Assembly: GCA_949825065.1 (NCBI GenBank)
Contig: OX463847.1
Span: 37,939,042-38,003,041 of the forward strand
Origin: Odontocerum albicorne
Lineage: Eukaryota; Arthropoda; Insecta; Trichoptera; Odontoceridae
Direction: 5' to 3'
DNA: 64,000 bases
A program made the position numbers and the translations under genes. This document shows, in pieces, positions 1-11,559 of this stretch (position 1 is its first letter; each line of letters opens with the position of its first letter). The notes under the pieces are model-generated. The model did not search any database. It was not told where the DNA came from and was given only the letters and a program-made list of their open reading frames with translations.

Positions 1-849
1 CACTCGTTCATAAAAGTACCAGATGAAATGGCATTCAGGAAAAGTGTTAAACGAATAAATACAACTTGAAGAGCTGAATGCAATTTGAATTTATTTAACA
101 TCTCATATTTTTTATCTCAATCGGAAATCATATATATATACTTACTTTACATCACATGCTGTGATACTATATTTTCAACTTAAAGGAAAATATTCTTATA
201 ATCTTCCTTATAGTGCACTTAGCGAAATAAGTGGTGGCTACTGTATTACTTGTAAGAAAAAATACCAAATGAACGTTTCTATCGAATCTAATGGAACAAT
301 ACTTTGGTTGAAAAAAAAGTTTAATTTAAACAAAATAAAACATGAAATCTACAACCTTGACAGGGAACATCAGTCAGGAGAAGATCTTAACAAATAATAA
401 TTAACATTTGTCTAAATGTTTTTTCAAAGTAAAGCCACTGTCAAATGCGAGCAATATTTTGTTGTGGTACTGTTTGGCTGTCAAAACCGTACAAATGTCA
501 GTGATACGAAACATTATATCACTGTTGCGCAAATAATCCATGCTTATTTTTGTTTTAAAGTTTTTTTTCCTAGTAAATTTAAATATGGATTTCAAACACG
601 CTCCCAGATTCATGATCTCTGGATCAAGAGAACAAATCATTAGCCAATGAACTAAAACATTTAATCAATGAAATTATCGTTTAAAAATTACGTTTTATTA
701 AGTTAAACCCTTCTAGAGTATTGCTGCCACATGACAAAATAATTGAACCTTAGAAATTGCGTTAAGATATATGAATAATTGATACACATTTTACCATCAC
801 GGCGTTGTTTCCCTGTTGGTAGGATATAGGATAGGGTGTTGCCTTTTCC
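1..849. other. No recognised element
   Basis: A+T-rich sequence. A 78-codon open frame at 161-397 (+) matches nothing I recognise and has no promoter or splice context that I can defend. The stretch at 401-643 is open on both strands, which argues for chance. No repeat structure was seen. Confidence 0.5.
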
Positions 850-1375
850 TTTTGCGACATACGAGAACGTTTGTCTCCTGTGCATCCATACAGCTCTTAT
901 GATTTCTAAGACCATGTTTTAATTGATATTCTTCTACCACACCTTCTTCTCACATTTGCATTATGTGCTTATTTTTTTAAACTTTCTTTATTTGCTATAA
1001 ATGCCTTATCTATATCGAGTTCATAATCGATACTTAATACAATTTGATATTTTTTTAAAGTTACAACTGTATACACATACTTACAAAAAGTATGTAACAT
1101 TATTGAATACATTGTAAAAATCCTATATTTTGTGGTTTAAAAGGCTTCAATTTGCTATTTGACACTTATGTTACTCCAGTTTATGCCTGTATTAAAAATT
1201 TGTTTAGTTTGTCTTTCGTCACTCACCCGTTCAATATATTCAAACCAACTCAACGTCCTCGTTTTCACAGTGCATAACATATCAGTTTTTAGCTCACATT
1301 TTTCATTTCTTATTCTAGCATACACCATCATACCACATATCTTTCTTGTTCACACACTTCTACGTTCCTAACACG
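850..1375 (-). mobile_element. LINE family A fragment, RT C-terminal/3' region
   Basis: Decayed piece of a non-LTR retrotransposon ORF2 downstream of the reverse transcriptase. Read on the minus strand, 1190-1370 gives a frame with TLSWFEYIERVSDERQTKQI, matching the widespread LINE pattern RWFGHVERM..RLTKQIY. Further 3' (about 900-850), LRNHKSCMDAQE resembles the LRNRRSCM..VEEA segment seen in the plus-strand copy at 28.5 kb. Frames are broken several times, so it is an old pseudogene. This is one of six family A pieces in the window; the open plus-strand frame at 1159-1371 is only its antisense. Confidence 0.55.
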
Positions 1376-1458
1376 CTGTTGCTAACATGATGACCCATAA
1401 TTTTAGCTGGTCTTGGTATTGTTTGACGTACTAAGCATAAATCAAAAGTCAACCGATG

Positions 1459-1895
1459 TTCTTCTTCTACAGTTTCAATCCTGGTGATTGGTTAGCAGCA
1501 AAGCTCTGCATCTCCTCTTCTACTCCGTTCGGTCTTCAGCGATCCTCTTGAGCTCTGTATAAGAGGTGCAGTCCATATCGTGAAATATTTGCTCCAGATA
1601 CTCCCGGCAATGACGCCCTCTGCCAATCGATCCCTCAATCATTCCCTCCAGTATATTGTGCAGGAGATTTTCATGTCGCAGCATATGACCCATCCATTCT
1701 GCACGCCTTTCAGATATGGTGTTTGACAGGTGTCTGGTTTCTTCGATCCTGCTGAGAACCTCGTCATTGGTAATGTGGTCTCTCCGGGAAATCCTTAAGA
1801 GTCGAAGGCCTCCAATCTTTTTCGATCCCTTTCGCCTATGCAAATTGTCTCGCAACCATATATCAAAATACTCCACACATATGTTAGCAGAATAT
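1459..1895 (-). mobile_element. LINE family B 3' end, RTE-like ORF2 C-terminus
   Basis: Minus-strand remnant of endonuclease/reverse-transcriptase ORF2 from a non-LTR element. From the right edge it reads TYVWSILIYGCE, then after frameshifts LRISRRDHITNDEVLSRI, EWMGHMLRHENLLHNILEGM and CTSYTELKRIAEDRTE. An in-frame TAG just after that replaces the Trp that follows in the family. The frame continues to about 1481 and ends in a GAA-rich tail typical of a LINE 3' end. The copy at 40.03-40.54 kb is its close relative, which supports the assignment. The 5' part is missing: a standard truncated insertion. Confidence 0.8.
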
Positions 1896-1899
1896 AAAA

Positions 1900-2465
1900 A
1901 GATGTGAGCAGAATATAAAAAGAAGATACGAATTTCTAACTACTGTGATAATTTTGATGGTATATTATGTTGTAATGCGTGCACTGACAATAATATATAG
2001 TGCGTCGATAAATGATAGTTATGTGTTGGACATTCTAAAATTGTAAGTCGAAAAGCTTTCAACAAATCATTTTCGTTACCAAAGACATGACAATTTTTAT
2101 AGAGATCTTTTCATGCTTGTTTTATAGTAATTTGATGAAAAATGATCTATTTTAATCATATAAATGTGTTGAAAATATTTTGTATAAATTCATGTAAAAA
2201 TAACTGATGCGAATGTAGAGTGTGTAATAAAGAGTTATTGGATACGATTAAGATGTGGTTGTTTATATTATGATGCAATTGTGTGTTCCATATTTGGAAT
2301 TTAAGTATGTTGAAGCAGAGTGTTGCATTTCAACTGAAAGTTTGTGATCAAGGAAACAAATTAGACCTTGAATTATTAAATTACTCGACACACAAAATGA
2401 AGGGTTTATTGTATTGTCATATATAATACTTGTTCGTTACGATTCGCCTTTATAATAAAATGACG
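1900..2465. other. No recognised element
   Basis: A+T-rich spacer between LINE B and the 29-bp array. No coding frame, hairpin or repeat that I can support. Confidence 0.5.
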
Positions 2466-3050
2466 TAAATTTTAAGTGGTGTATTGTAAATAGAAATATT
2501 TTAAGTGGTGTATTGTAGATCGAAACATTTTATGTGGTGTATTGTAGATATAAACATTTTAAGTGGTGTATTATAGATAGAAACATTTTAAGTGATATAT
2601 TGTAGATAGAAACATTTCAAGTAGTGCATTGTAGATAGAAACATTTTGAGTGGTGTATTGTAGATAGAAACATTTTAAGTGGTGTATTTTAGATATAAAC
2701 ACATTAAGTGGTGTATTGTAGATAGAAACATTTTAAGTCGTGTATTGTAGATAGAAACATATTAAGCGATATATTGTAGATATAAACAATTTAAGTGGTG
2801 TATTGCAGAAAGAAACGTTTTAAGTGATGTATTGTAGATATAAACAATTTTAGTGGTGTATTGCAGATAGAAACGTTTTAAGTGGTGTATTGTAGATAGA
2901 AACATTTTAAGTGGTGTACTGTAGATAGAAACATTTTAGGTGGTGTATTGTAGATAGAAACATTTTAGGTGGTGTATTGTAGATATAAACATTTTAAGTG
3001 GTGTATTGTAGATAAAAACATTTGAGTGATGTATTGTAGATAGAAACATA
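2466..3050. repeat. 29-bp minisatellite, about 20 copies
   Basis: Direct tandem array with a unit close to TTTTAAGTGGTGTATTGTAG followed by ATAGAAACA. Variants are mostly single substitutions (TATAAAC for TAGAAAC, GCAGA for GTAGA). Both edges decay into unrelated A+T-rich DNA. No open frame runs through it. The purity of the central units suggests recent turnover. Confidence 0.95.
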
Positions 3051-3700
3051 TCAGTAATAAAACGTAATAAAATGTCACGGGAAAAACATTTTTAAATATT
3101 TAATTGATTTGCATAAATGAAGAGATCAAATAAAAATTTGATTGACGATTATTATTAATAAGACAAATTTGTTTTATTCAACGATGGTTTATGCAAATGC
3201 AAGTTCCTTAGACATTAAATCCTCGTTTACTTTAAATATTGGATTAGACCCTTCGGATTATTAAATATTTAGATTGGAAACCTTTTATTCTGTAAACAAA
3301 GTTAATTTAAAGTTGGACGTAAGGCTTTATTAAATTAATTCCAGGAAATCTTTTCAAATATTCGTCTACTTTACTCTTAAAACACAAAATTAATCTTGTT
3401 TAAAATCGATTATAAACACATATGTTATGCATGAAGATTGTTACAATCAAATATGAACCACACGAACGAAAGTCCTTCTTAGAACATCAAAAATAATAGT
3501 TTTGCAATATACGAATAAACGAGTAACTGACAGAAAACTCAGAGACAAAGTATTATATAAAAAAACAGGAAAAGGAAGAATTTTTAAAATCAATGACATC
3601 GTAAGAGGGGGAAAACTGTTGATATGTTATTGGCAGGATTATGTGAAAAAAATCATGAGACCCGGATTTCCTGTCAAGTTTCCTTTGGTCAATCCATAGG
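3051..3700. other. No recognised element
   Basis: A+T-rich sequence. A 65-codon plus-strand frame (3502-3699) and its antisense have no family resemblance that I recognise. Poly-A tracts are common. Confidence 0.45.
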
Positions 3701-3775
3701 AAGCTGACACCTAGACACACCCTCAAAGTGATGGAGGGATGGCTGGCAGTCCACATCTAAGGAATATTGCAGGGA
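3700..3775. repeat. Isolated degenerate monomer of the 68-bp satellite
   Basis: The stretch reading GACACC..ACACACCCTCAAAG then GATGGCTGGCAGTCCACATC and AGGAATAT follows the order of the 68-bp unit (GACAGATACCCAAACAG, GGATATCTAGCAGTCCACAT, AGGAATA) and lies 250 bp left of the array. It looks like an old outlying monomer or the ancestral single copy. Confidence 0.55.
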
Positions 3776-4019
3776 AAAAAACAGATTAAGAATCTACTGT
3801 AAAAAGAAGGCCAAGTTTTCTGGAGTTTCCCATTTGTTGATTGATTGATTTGTTTATTTTATAATAATCAATAAATCTTTTTCCGTCGTACAAAACGGTT
3901 GATTTTATGAAGTTCCCTCACTTTTCCAGATTGGAGTTATATTACAATGGAAGAAAAGGACGTAGAACCCTTCAAAAGGAAAGTTATGTTGACACTTTTT
4001 GGAAAGACTTTGAGTAAGT

Positions 4020-4700
4020 TCGAAATAGAAAACCAACCACGGGACAGATACCCAAACAGATAAAATATCTAGCAGTCTACATTTCAGAAATAAAAAACCA
4101 ACCACCGGACATACCCAAACAGATAGAATGATATCTAGCAGTCCACATTCCATCAATATGAAACCAACCATCGGACAGATACCCAAACAGATGGAAGGAT
4201 ATCTAGCAGTCCACATTCCAGGAATAGGAAACCAACCACCGGAGAGATACCCAAACCGATAAAAGGATATCTAGCAGTCTACATTCCAGGAATATGAAAC
4301 CAGCCACTGGACAGATACCCAAACAGATAAAACGATATCTTGCAGTCCACATTCCAGGAATAGGACACACACCACCGGAGAGATACCCAAAAATATTAAA
4401 AGATATCTAGCAGTCTACATTCCAGGAATATGAAACCAGCCACCGGACAGATACCCAAACAGATCGAAGGATATCTAGCAATCCACATTCCAGGAATAGG
4501 AAACCAACCACCGGAGAGATACCCAAACAGATAAAAGGATATCTAGCAGTCTACATTCCAGGAATATGAAACCAGCCACCGGACAGATACCCAAACACAT
4601 AAAACGATATCTTGCAGTCCACATTCCAGGAATAGGAAATCAACCACCGTAGAGATACCCAAACAGATGGAAGGATATCTGGCACTCCACATTCCAAAAA
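4020..4700. repeat. 68-bp minisatellite with 136-bp dimer structure, about 10 copies
   Basis: Tandem units with the core CCGGACAGATACCCAAACAG and GATATCTAGCAGTCCACATT. From about 4210 rightwards two monomer types alternate: one has AAACCAACCACCGGAGAG, the other AAACCAGCCACCGGACAG, with linked differences (ATAGG or ATATG; CAGTCT or CAGTCC). The array therefore grew as 136-bp dimers. Antisense frames (Cys-Gly-Leu-Leu-Asp-Ile repeats) are by-products of the repeat, not genes. Confidence 0.9.
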
Positions 4701-4910
4701 TAATGACGAAAAAACAGATCGAAAATCGACACCAAGAAAAAGAAATCAATAAATATTAAAAAAAGACAGTCAAATTCAAAACATGGAGAAACTTTCATGC
4801 TACCAAACTTGTTTATTTTAAAAATAAATGAGCTTTCACAAAGCATGTATAAAAATATATTTATTATTTTTTTGTAATTTTTCAAGACGGTTTTACATTG
4901 CATTACACTT

Positions 4911-5097
4911 TAGTTGTATACAGTACCACTTGTTGGGATTACTGCCAGTAACAATCTATTCCGACCAATCGAAAAATGTTAAACAGGTCTTAAATGAAAA
5001 CTGGGATCCATTTAAAAAAATATATGGATTCCAACAGATATAAACTGCCGGTTTAGAAGACAAGCGTCTTACCAACTAGGTCACAGAGATTGTCACG
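4911..5097 (-). mobile_element. SINE2 copy, degenerate, nearly full length
   Basis: Reverse-oriented tRNA-headed SINE. The right end gives the head (CTAGTTGGTAAGACGCTTGT on the minus strand) and an altered B box near a GGAATCC joint. The left end gives the tail with GGNNGGAAnAGATTG, a TGGCAnTAAnCCCAnCA region and GTACTGTATACAACT. Compared with the better copy at 44.1 kb it carries many substitutions. Confidence 0.7.
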
Positions 5098-5099
5098 TT

Positions 5100-5800
5100 A
5101 GCAGTTTCCATATCAAAGTAATTTTCCTCATATTTTTTTTAAAACTAGAAATAAATTTTTTTTTTATTTTTGAAAAACACATCCCTATTAATTCTTTTAA
5201 CAAAGTCAATTTAAATCAAACTTGATAAGCAAAACTTTTAAGATAATCACAAACTATTTGGCCAAAGTAAAGCGTCTAACAAAATAATTTGTTTGTTTTC
5301 TAACTTTTAGAAATATATCTATATTTTACGAATATAGACAGCGCGAGATAAAAAAGTCATATAGAAAGAGTGTTCTCCAAAGATTCGGCGCCACATTGAA
5401 TCAAGAAACCTCTTCCCAAGATTTCCTCTTCGGCCGTTCCTTTGTCCCTCAAATACAGGGGAATTTCCAAGAGCATTTTCCATTTTCGCGACTCCTCCTT
5501 CCTCCATTTCTTCTTATTATTTGTTTTGTCGTATCGATTCTTCGAATTTGTCTTTGAACAAGTGGGGCTGAAGGGGATTTCAGGGAGATAATTATTTTTT
5601 AGAAGAAAAATATGAGGAAAGCGGCCAATTATGAGAAATTTTACTTTTCGGTTTTCGATAAAATTGAATTCCGCGAAAAATAAAACGTTACAGTATATAT
5701 TTCTTATCATTGTTTTATGGGTTAGAATACTTGAAACGTAAAATTTGATTTCAGGGTGGAATTTGTTTTAAAAGATCAAACCTTTTCCGTTGTTGTTTCC
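5100..5800. other. No recognised element; GC-richer patch at 5360-5560
   Basis: Mostly A+T-rich. A patch around 5360-5560 is GC-richer and pyrimidine-rich on the plus strand and sits in a 117-codon minus-strand open frame (5357-5710) that I do not recognise. It might be conserved non-coding or exonic DNA, but the sequence alone does not show it. Confidence 0.35.
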
Positions 5801-5804
5801 GATT

Positions 5805-7440
5805 TTCGACTATGCGGATGTGTGCTATGTTGGTGTTATTGAAAAACAATTCGAAAAACTTGAAGGATTGTAAAATATCTGTTTTATATTATGTAAAATA
5901 TTATTATAAACTAACTTAGTTGGTTGATTGTGAAAACCGTTCCTGACTATGAAACCGATTCTAACTATGCGGACGTATGATATATGGATGATACCGAGTA
6001 AATTGACAAACTTCAATGACTGCAAAATATCTTAGTGATATAACATATGTTATGTTAAACCTCAGAAAAAAATATGATAATATCTTAAAAATGTTGATTG
6101 TAAGAAACTATTCTTGATAAAGAAACCGATTTTGACTATGCGAACGTATGTTATATATGTGGTACTAAGCAATTTGACAAGCTTTAACAACTGCAAAATA
6201 TTTTTTAGCGAAACATATTCAATTAAGAAAAATCTGATGATATCGTAAAAAACAAAATTGGTTGATTATTATAAATAGTTATTGACTAAGTAACCGATTC
6301 TGACTATGCGGACCACTCGTATACTATGATACATGTACGATACTGAGCAATTTGGCAAAAAAATAAACGACTTTAACCTTTCCTTCCCTGTGTTGGGTAT
6401 CTTCTACACGTTGCTTCTAATAACCATCAATATCTCTATAAATATAATAAATACAAGGTTAAGATTTTAGGTATTCCTCCATAATATATTTACGCATTGA
6501 TTTAAAAAATAATATTAATAATAATCAGAATTTATCGACTACATCGTGGGTATTTTGTGAAGATCGAAAACAAATTCGCATTTAAACGCTGTGAGTGCCT
6601 CGACCTTGTGTCTTGACGATAGGTGAAGAGTATACGGGAAGCGCGACACTATATTCGCATCTCACTCTTGCATACTCCACTGAATTGCGAGGAGCTCAAT
6701 TGTCTCAATCGTCGCAAGCGTAAGCCACGGCGGGATAAGTCACTGACGCTCCGCGCCGCAGTAGCTTCTGAGCTTGCAAATAGATTAGACCTACGCCCGT
6801 TCCGTGAGCGTTGCCAGATGGTTTTTAATGTTTTCAGCAAATAAATCTCAATTATTATAATTTTTAACTTCAATTATAATTAATTAAGGGGATTATCTAT
6901 GAATGTTCTTATTTTTCCGATTTAAAATCGCTAATTTTTGATCGCGTACTCACTACCCAACACCGGAGCGCGCGTTTCAATTTTAGCACAGTAAAGGAAG
7001 GGTTAAAGTATTTGTTAGCGAAAAATAATGAATCGAGAAAAATATGATTATATCGTAAAAAGCAAAATTGGTTGATTATTATAAATAGTTATTGACTAAG
7101 AAACCGATTCTTACTATGCGGACTACTTGTATACTACGTATGTATATGATACTGAGTAATATGACAAAAAAATAACGACTGCAAAATACGTATCTGCAAT
7201 ACATATGCCCATCAGAAAAATATGATCACATCGTTAAAAAACAAATAAATTGATTGTAAGAAATTTTTCATGACTAAAACAACTTATTCTGTCTATGCGA
7301 ACGCATGCTGTATGTGCGGTACAGACCAATTGCAAGCGGTACATTTTCCAAATATTATATTTAGTAGCGATATGGTAAAAAAATCTCAATTGGTTGAGGG
7401 TACGAAAACGTTAACATGTGCATGTATTATATAACATCCT
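5805..7440. repeat. Degenerate 150-180-bp tandem repeat, about six units, split by a MITE
   Basis: Units are recognised by ACTATGCGGACGTATG near 5813, 5966, 6137, 6303, 7114 and 7294. Each is followed by GATACTGAGCAATTTGACAA, AACTGCAAAATAT, an AGAAAAATATGAT..ATCG block and TTGGTTGATTATTATAAA, then the next GACTATG. Identity between units is moderate, so the array is old. The 4th unit is interrupted at 6373-7006 by an inserted element and resumes cleanly afterwards. Confidence 0.8.
6373..7006. mobile_element. piggyBac-like MITE with TTAA duplication
   Basis: The left end reads TTAA-CCTTTCCTTCCCTGTG. The right end, reverse-complemented, reads TTAA-CCCTTCCTTTACTGTG: 13 of 16 bases agree after the TTAA. 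A second shared block, GTGTTGGGTA, lies slightly further in on both sides. TTAA duplications with CCY-starting ends are diagnostic of the piggyBac superfamily. The 634-bp length and lack of a recognisable transposase make it non-autonomous. The internal 73-codon frame (6623-6844, Arg-rich) is unassigned. Removing the element restores the flanking tandem-repeat unit. Confidence 0.8.
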
Positions 7441-7894
7441 TACCTGTCCCGTGTACCCTATATATCTCACCGAAATTTTTTAGCGACTTGCATTGCGCTC
7501 AAGTAAAGGTTACCTCTTGGAGTTTCCAATTCATCGCTCTTGTTTCTTTGTCTTCCTTTATGTTCCGTTTCGTTAGACTCTGAGATCGGCTAACATTTAT
7601 TGCAAGACTTGTAACCTCATTGACTTTCTTCAAAATGTGACGTAAAAATTATTATATCTCTCTTCAAAAACTTCGTGTCCTTCCATATCCCTCGTCTCCC
7701 CTAGTCATTAGGGAAATTAAAAAATATTTGTTTTAAAAAAAAAACGTTTTCAGTTCTTTATTATATTTTAGTTTGTTCTGGTGTTTTTTTCAACCAGTAA
7801 TTCGCATAACATGTGCGACCCTTGTTTGGTTGTTTGTTTGGAATATATTATAATAAGTAATAAATCTGCCAATTGTGCCATTCTGCAATGAAGT
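7440..7894. other. No recognised element
   Basis: A+T-rich sequence with a long poly-T/poly-A pair near 7730. No frame or repeat that I can support. Confidence 0.4.
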
Positions 7895-8270
7895 ACCAAA
7901 TAAATGAGGTGCATGACCGCGCGTTAACAGACTGGACTCCCATGCGGAAGGTCGCCGGTTCGAACCCCGTGTTGTGCTACTCCCCTCGAATGACACAGCC
8001 ATTTTTTCGCCTTGTATTTGGAGGTATAAAGATACCTATGACTTAAGTCATATTTATTCTTTCAAAAAAGGGAAAAAAAGATAAACACATGCCTGTGTAC
8101 TCCTATCGTCTCACTTCGGTTTGCCATCGGATCCAGCACAGTGGTGTGGTCGGTGAGTTTGCTGGTGTGCAAAGGTACATTCACTCACAGCTACTCTTTT
8201 CAACTGACTTGACGTTGGAATAACGATCCAAGATTACGAGGTCCAGCAACGACGATGACCAAATAAATGA
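7895..8270 (+). mobile_element. SINE1 copy with perfect 13-bp target site duplication
   Basis: tRNA-derived SINE. The head starts GGTGCATGACCGCGCG and contains a canonical pol III B box (GGTTCGAACCC) near 7960. The body carries CCCCTCGAATGACACAG, GGATACCTATGACT-like DNA (here AAAGATACCTATGACTTAAG) and GGTGAGTTTGCTGGTGTGCA, and ends CCAGCAACGACGATG. Direct repeats ACCAAATAAATGA at 7895-7907 and 8258-8270 bound the 350-bp body exactly. It should be transcribed by RNA polymerase III and mobilised by a partner LINE. Other copies are at 37.85, 46.36 and 57.56 kb. Intact flanks make it the youngest copy here. Confidence 0.9.
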
Positions 8271-9082
8271 AAAATACATATTGGACGATTCAGTCAGCTC
8301 CTCTTTGGAATAATCATCCTAGTTAATTTAAATTAAGTGCTACATTTTCATCAGTATTGAATAAGGAAGTACGTTAAAAAAGATAATCTTTAAAATATTT
8401 CACACCCGAACTCCCATTGAATTCAAATTCCAACCTATATTTTATCTCTTTTTAATTCTTATTATTTAACTCACATATATAACTTTTTGATTAATACGTT
8501 TTGGACACGACTCTTCACACCGAAGGTAATTAATTATGAAAAAGGTTGTAGATTGAAAGAATTTACCTTGCAGCAATAAATTGTTCAGATACTATATATC
8601 GTCGTTTAGCTAACAACACCGCGTAAGTCATTTTTGTTGATTTTACAGGACGACGAAAAAACTGCTTATTTTATAGAATTCAAAAGGGATTGGGTGCAGT
8701 TTTAATAAGTGCGACATTTATGGATAAACATTTCATTTCAATACATTTATAGGCGTACTTTAGTTAAGCTTCATGCTTCATTCCGACTTGAGCTGTGTTT
8801 ACTAAAAATAAAAGATACGTAAGCTGTGTTACCTGTAGAATGACGCTAAGGGGGGATGCAACCAAAAATTTATAAAATTCAAACATTATTATTCACATTG
8901 AAGGTGATTATTCACATTGAAGGTGTAAAAAAGTTTTAAAATAAACTTGATGGTTTTTAATTTGTTTTAACTATTTTTTTTAAGAATAAAATAAACGATA
9001 TGAAAACAGTATTTTAAATTCAAATAATATATTTTAACTTTTGTATTTATTTATTTCTTGTTGGTCTAACTTGTTGGTCTAA
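8271..9082. other. No recognised element
   Basis: A+T-rich spacer. A short duplication of TTATTCACATTGAAGGTG sits near 8889-8925. Nothing else is supported. Confidence 0.45.
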
Positions 9083-9538
9083 CTAGTAAAGTTAAAAGGA
9101 AAAGTATACCAAACGATTGTCAGACCCGCACTCCTCTATGGCTCCGAATGCTGGACGATGTATAACTTTTACTCCAGGCAACTAGAAACTGCTGAAATAT
9201 GCATGCTAAGATGGTCAGCTGGTGTGTCCCTAAGAGACAAAATAAAAAGCTCACGCATTCGTGGAAGCCTAGGTGTTACAGACATCAACAGTAAGATGGA
9301 GGAGAGGCGATTGAGATGGTGTAGGCACGTTGGACGCAGAGCACCCGATCACATTGTAAACCAAGCTATCTTCATCGATCTTCCTCGAATAACAACCAGA
9401 GAAAGACCAAAGAATTCATGGGTGGTGCAAAAAGATAACCTGATGCAGAGGCATGGCCTGGAGGACGTAGTCCGGGCCAGAAGAGCATACAACCTGAGGA
9501 TGAGGAGAGCTGACCCCAACAGTCTTCGCAGACAGTGA
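9083..9538 (+). mobile_element. LINE family D ORF2 C-terminus
   Basis: Open frame without a meaningful start, entering from the left by truncation. It reads KLKGKVYQTIVRPALLYGSE then CWTM, MLRWSAGVSLRDKIKSSRI, RGSLGVTDINSKMEERRLRW, CRHVGRRAPDH, RPKNSWVVQKDN and ends LRMRRADPNSLRRQ-stop. This is the post-reverse-transcriptase region of RTE/BovB-type non-LTR elements. The ATG at 9158 is internal to the original protein. About 150 codons remain uninterrupted, so this copy is younger than the LINE A fragments. Confidence 0.9.
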
Positions 9539-10849
9539 GTTGGGATCGAGCCAGGGATAAGTTCTAACTTGTTGGTTGGTGATATGACTACCGTTTTATT
9601 CTTAGCATTTCAGTAATTTATCAAATCCTAAAAAAAAAACAAAATTAACACAAGCACATAATACTTGCTCAAACCAAAACAAGTATTAAATCCATAATTT
9701 TGTTTCCTTTATTTAAAATAAATGTTTAAATTTTTATTAACATAAGAGCAAATAAGTCTTAATGTCATTCCTTTAAATAAAATTAAAATATAATTAAAAA
9801 ACCTTGCTGTTTCTTGAAAAAAAAATTTTTTTTAAAGATTAAATAAGAATTCAAACGTGAGTCCTTTTACATTTTTTATTGACCACCAAAGAAAGGGTCT
9901 TACATTTTTATAACAATGAAATTTGGAACTCTAATTTAATTTAGAAATTAAGAGGGGATTTTTTTTATTAAGTAGGCTTCCTGCTTTAAATAATGGCAGG
10001 AGAGATATAATAAAAAGATTCATTCATTAAATTTTTTAAGACATTTTCCGGTAAAGAAATTTTGTTAAAAACTGTATTCAAATTTCTCGCTGAATAACTG
10101 TTAAACGATACAAATTTATAACCATTTAAGCATTTCATGTTCATAGTACATGAAAAATGTTCTAGACGTGAATGTATTTCAAAGCGTAAAGAAATCGAAT
10201 TTTGATCAATCAAAAGTTCCTTTCGATATTTTTTTAAGTGAGAAGAATTCGTGTAAGATTTTTCCCTTTCATTGGTAATAAAAAAAGGGGAAATATCTCA
10301 ATAGTTTTCGGTAAAAACTCAATAACATGTTTTCTTCATAGTTAACTAAATGTTACGAGGATGTTTTTATTTTCATAAAACCAAATATTCTTTTTTATAA
10401 TCATTAAGAGAATAAACTCTCCACAAGGACGATATAAATGTTCATTTATTTACATTATATGAGAAAAAACATGACAGACACAAACTCAAGGTACTACAGT
10501 GCAATAATAGAATTATAATCATATTTGGATTACCGAAAAATTGAAGTGCTTCAAAAATGTTTGCTCAGGGTTATATGCCAGGTTTTGATGCATTTCTAAT
10601 GCAACGTAAATGGATAATACATAAACATATAATACGAATTGATAACTCATTAAGTCAATAAGTCAATAGTTTATTCTCCGCCATTGGGAAATGCGGTTAG
10701 AAAATACAATAAATATATTATTATTGTCACAAAAAGTAAATAAACTGATCTGAATACTTATTTGTTTTTATATGCAATTTTAGTATATTCTATTTTGTTT
10801 AATTAAAAATTATGTATTTTATTCTTATTATTTATATCTGGTATATATG
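9539..10849. other. LINE D 3' flank, then no recognised element
   Basis: The first 60 bases may be LINE D 3' UTR (TTGGGATCGAGCCAGGGATA). The rest is A+T-rich with poly-A/T runs. A 75-codon minus frame at 9986-10213 is unassigned. Confidence 0.4.
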
Positions 10850-11060
10850 GGCATCGATGGACATCCTAAATAATCCAATGGAACCCAAAAAGCATAAAGA
10901 GGCCCAGAAGAAGACCGAAAGTACGCAGGATAGATGAAATCAGGAAGCATGGCAGTATCACATGGCATCAACGAGCGAAAAACCGAACTACTTGGAGTCA
11001 ACTTGAGGAGACCTTCATCCAGCAGTGGATCGACCCTGGTTGACAGTGATGATGATGATA
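10850..11060 (+). mobile_element. LINE family E 3' terminus with GAT tail
   Basis: Frame 10900-11043 encodes RPRRRPKVRRIDEIRKHGSI, TWHQRAKNRTTWSQLEETFI and QQWIDPG-stop. This is the typical last 50 residues of a non-LTR ORF2 (pattern RWIDEIRK..W...A.DR..W..LEEAFIQQW). A (GAT)n microsatellite follows seven bases after the stop, as expected for a LINE 3' tail of this type. It is strongly 5'-truncated. Confidence 0.85.
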
Positions 11061-11170
11061 TATGTGCAAAATTCTCAATTGCTTATGTATTTTTTTATAT
11101 AGCTTATGTTATATTCCACATCCTTACATACGTGTTGGAATAAACCATGAATCAATTAAATAGCCAGAAA

Positions 11171-11559
11171 ATTATTAATATGTTGATTTGGGTTTGTTAC
11201 CTGTCATCTGTTGTGACTTCAATAAATTATTAATATGTTGATTTGGGTTTGTTACCTGTCATCTGGTGTGACTCCAATAAATTATTAATATGTTGATTTG
11301 GGATTGTTACCTGTCATCTGTTGTGACTCCAATAAATTATTTATATGTAGATTTGGGTTTGTTACCTGTCATCTGTTATGACTCCAATAAATTATTAATA
11401 TGTTGATTTGGGTTTGTTACCTGTCATCTGGTGTGACTCCAATAAATTATTAATATGTTGATTTGGGATTGTTACCTGTCATCTGTTGTGACTCCAATAA
11501 ATTATTAATATGTTGATTTGGGATTGTTACCTGTCATCTGTTATGACTTCAATAAATTA
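11171..11559. repeat. 55-bp minisatellite, 7 copies
   Basis: Unit: ATTATTAATATGTTGATTTG, GGTTTGTTACCTGTCATCTG, TTGTGACTCCAATAA. Copies differ by a few substitutions (GGTTTG/GGATTG, CTGTTG/CTGGTG, ACTCC/ACTTC), some linked between neighbours. Sharp edges on both sides. Confidence 0.95.

Noticed and set aside
161..397. 78-codon frame as a host gene
   Set aside because: No motif, no splice or promoter context, and composition like the flanks.
2466..3050. CRISPR array
   Set aside because: Units are contiguous 29-bp tandem repeats without unique spacers, in eukaryotic DNA.
3905..4749. Minus-strand frames rich in Cys-Gly-Leu-Leu-Asp-Ile
   Set aside because: By-products of the 68-bp satellite; frames shift with unit indels.
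9158..9538. 126-codon gene starting at ATG 9158
   Set aside because: The frame is open upstream to 9083 and encodes LINE motifs before the ATG, so the ATG is internal to a truncated LINE ORF2.
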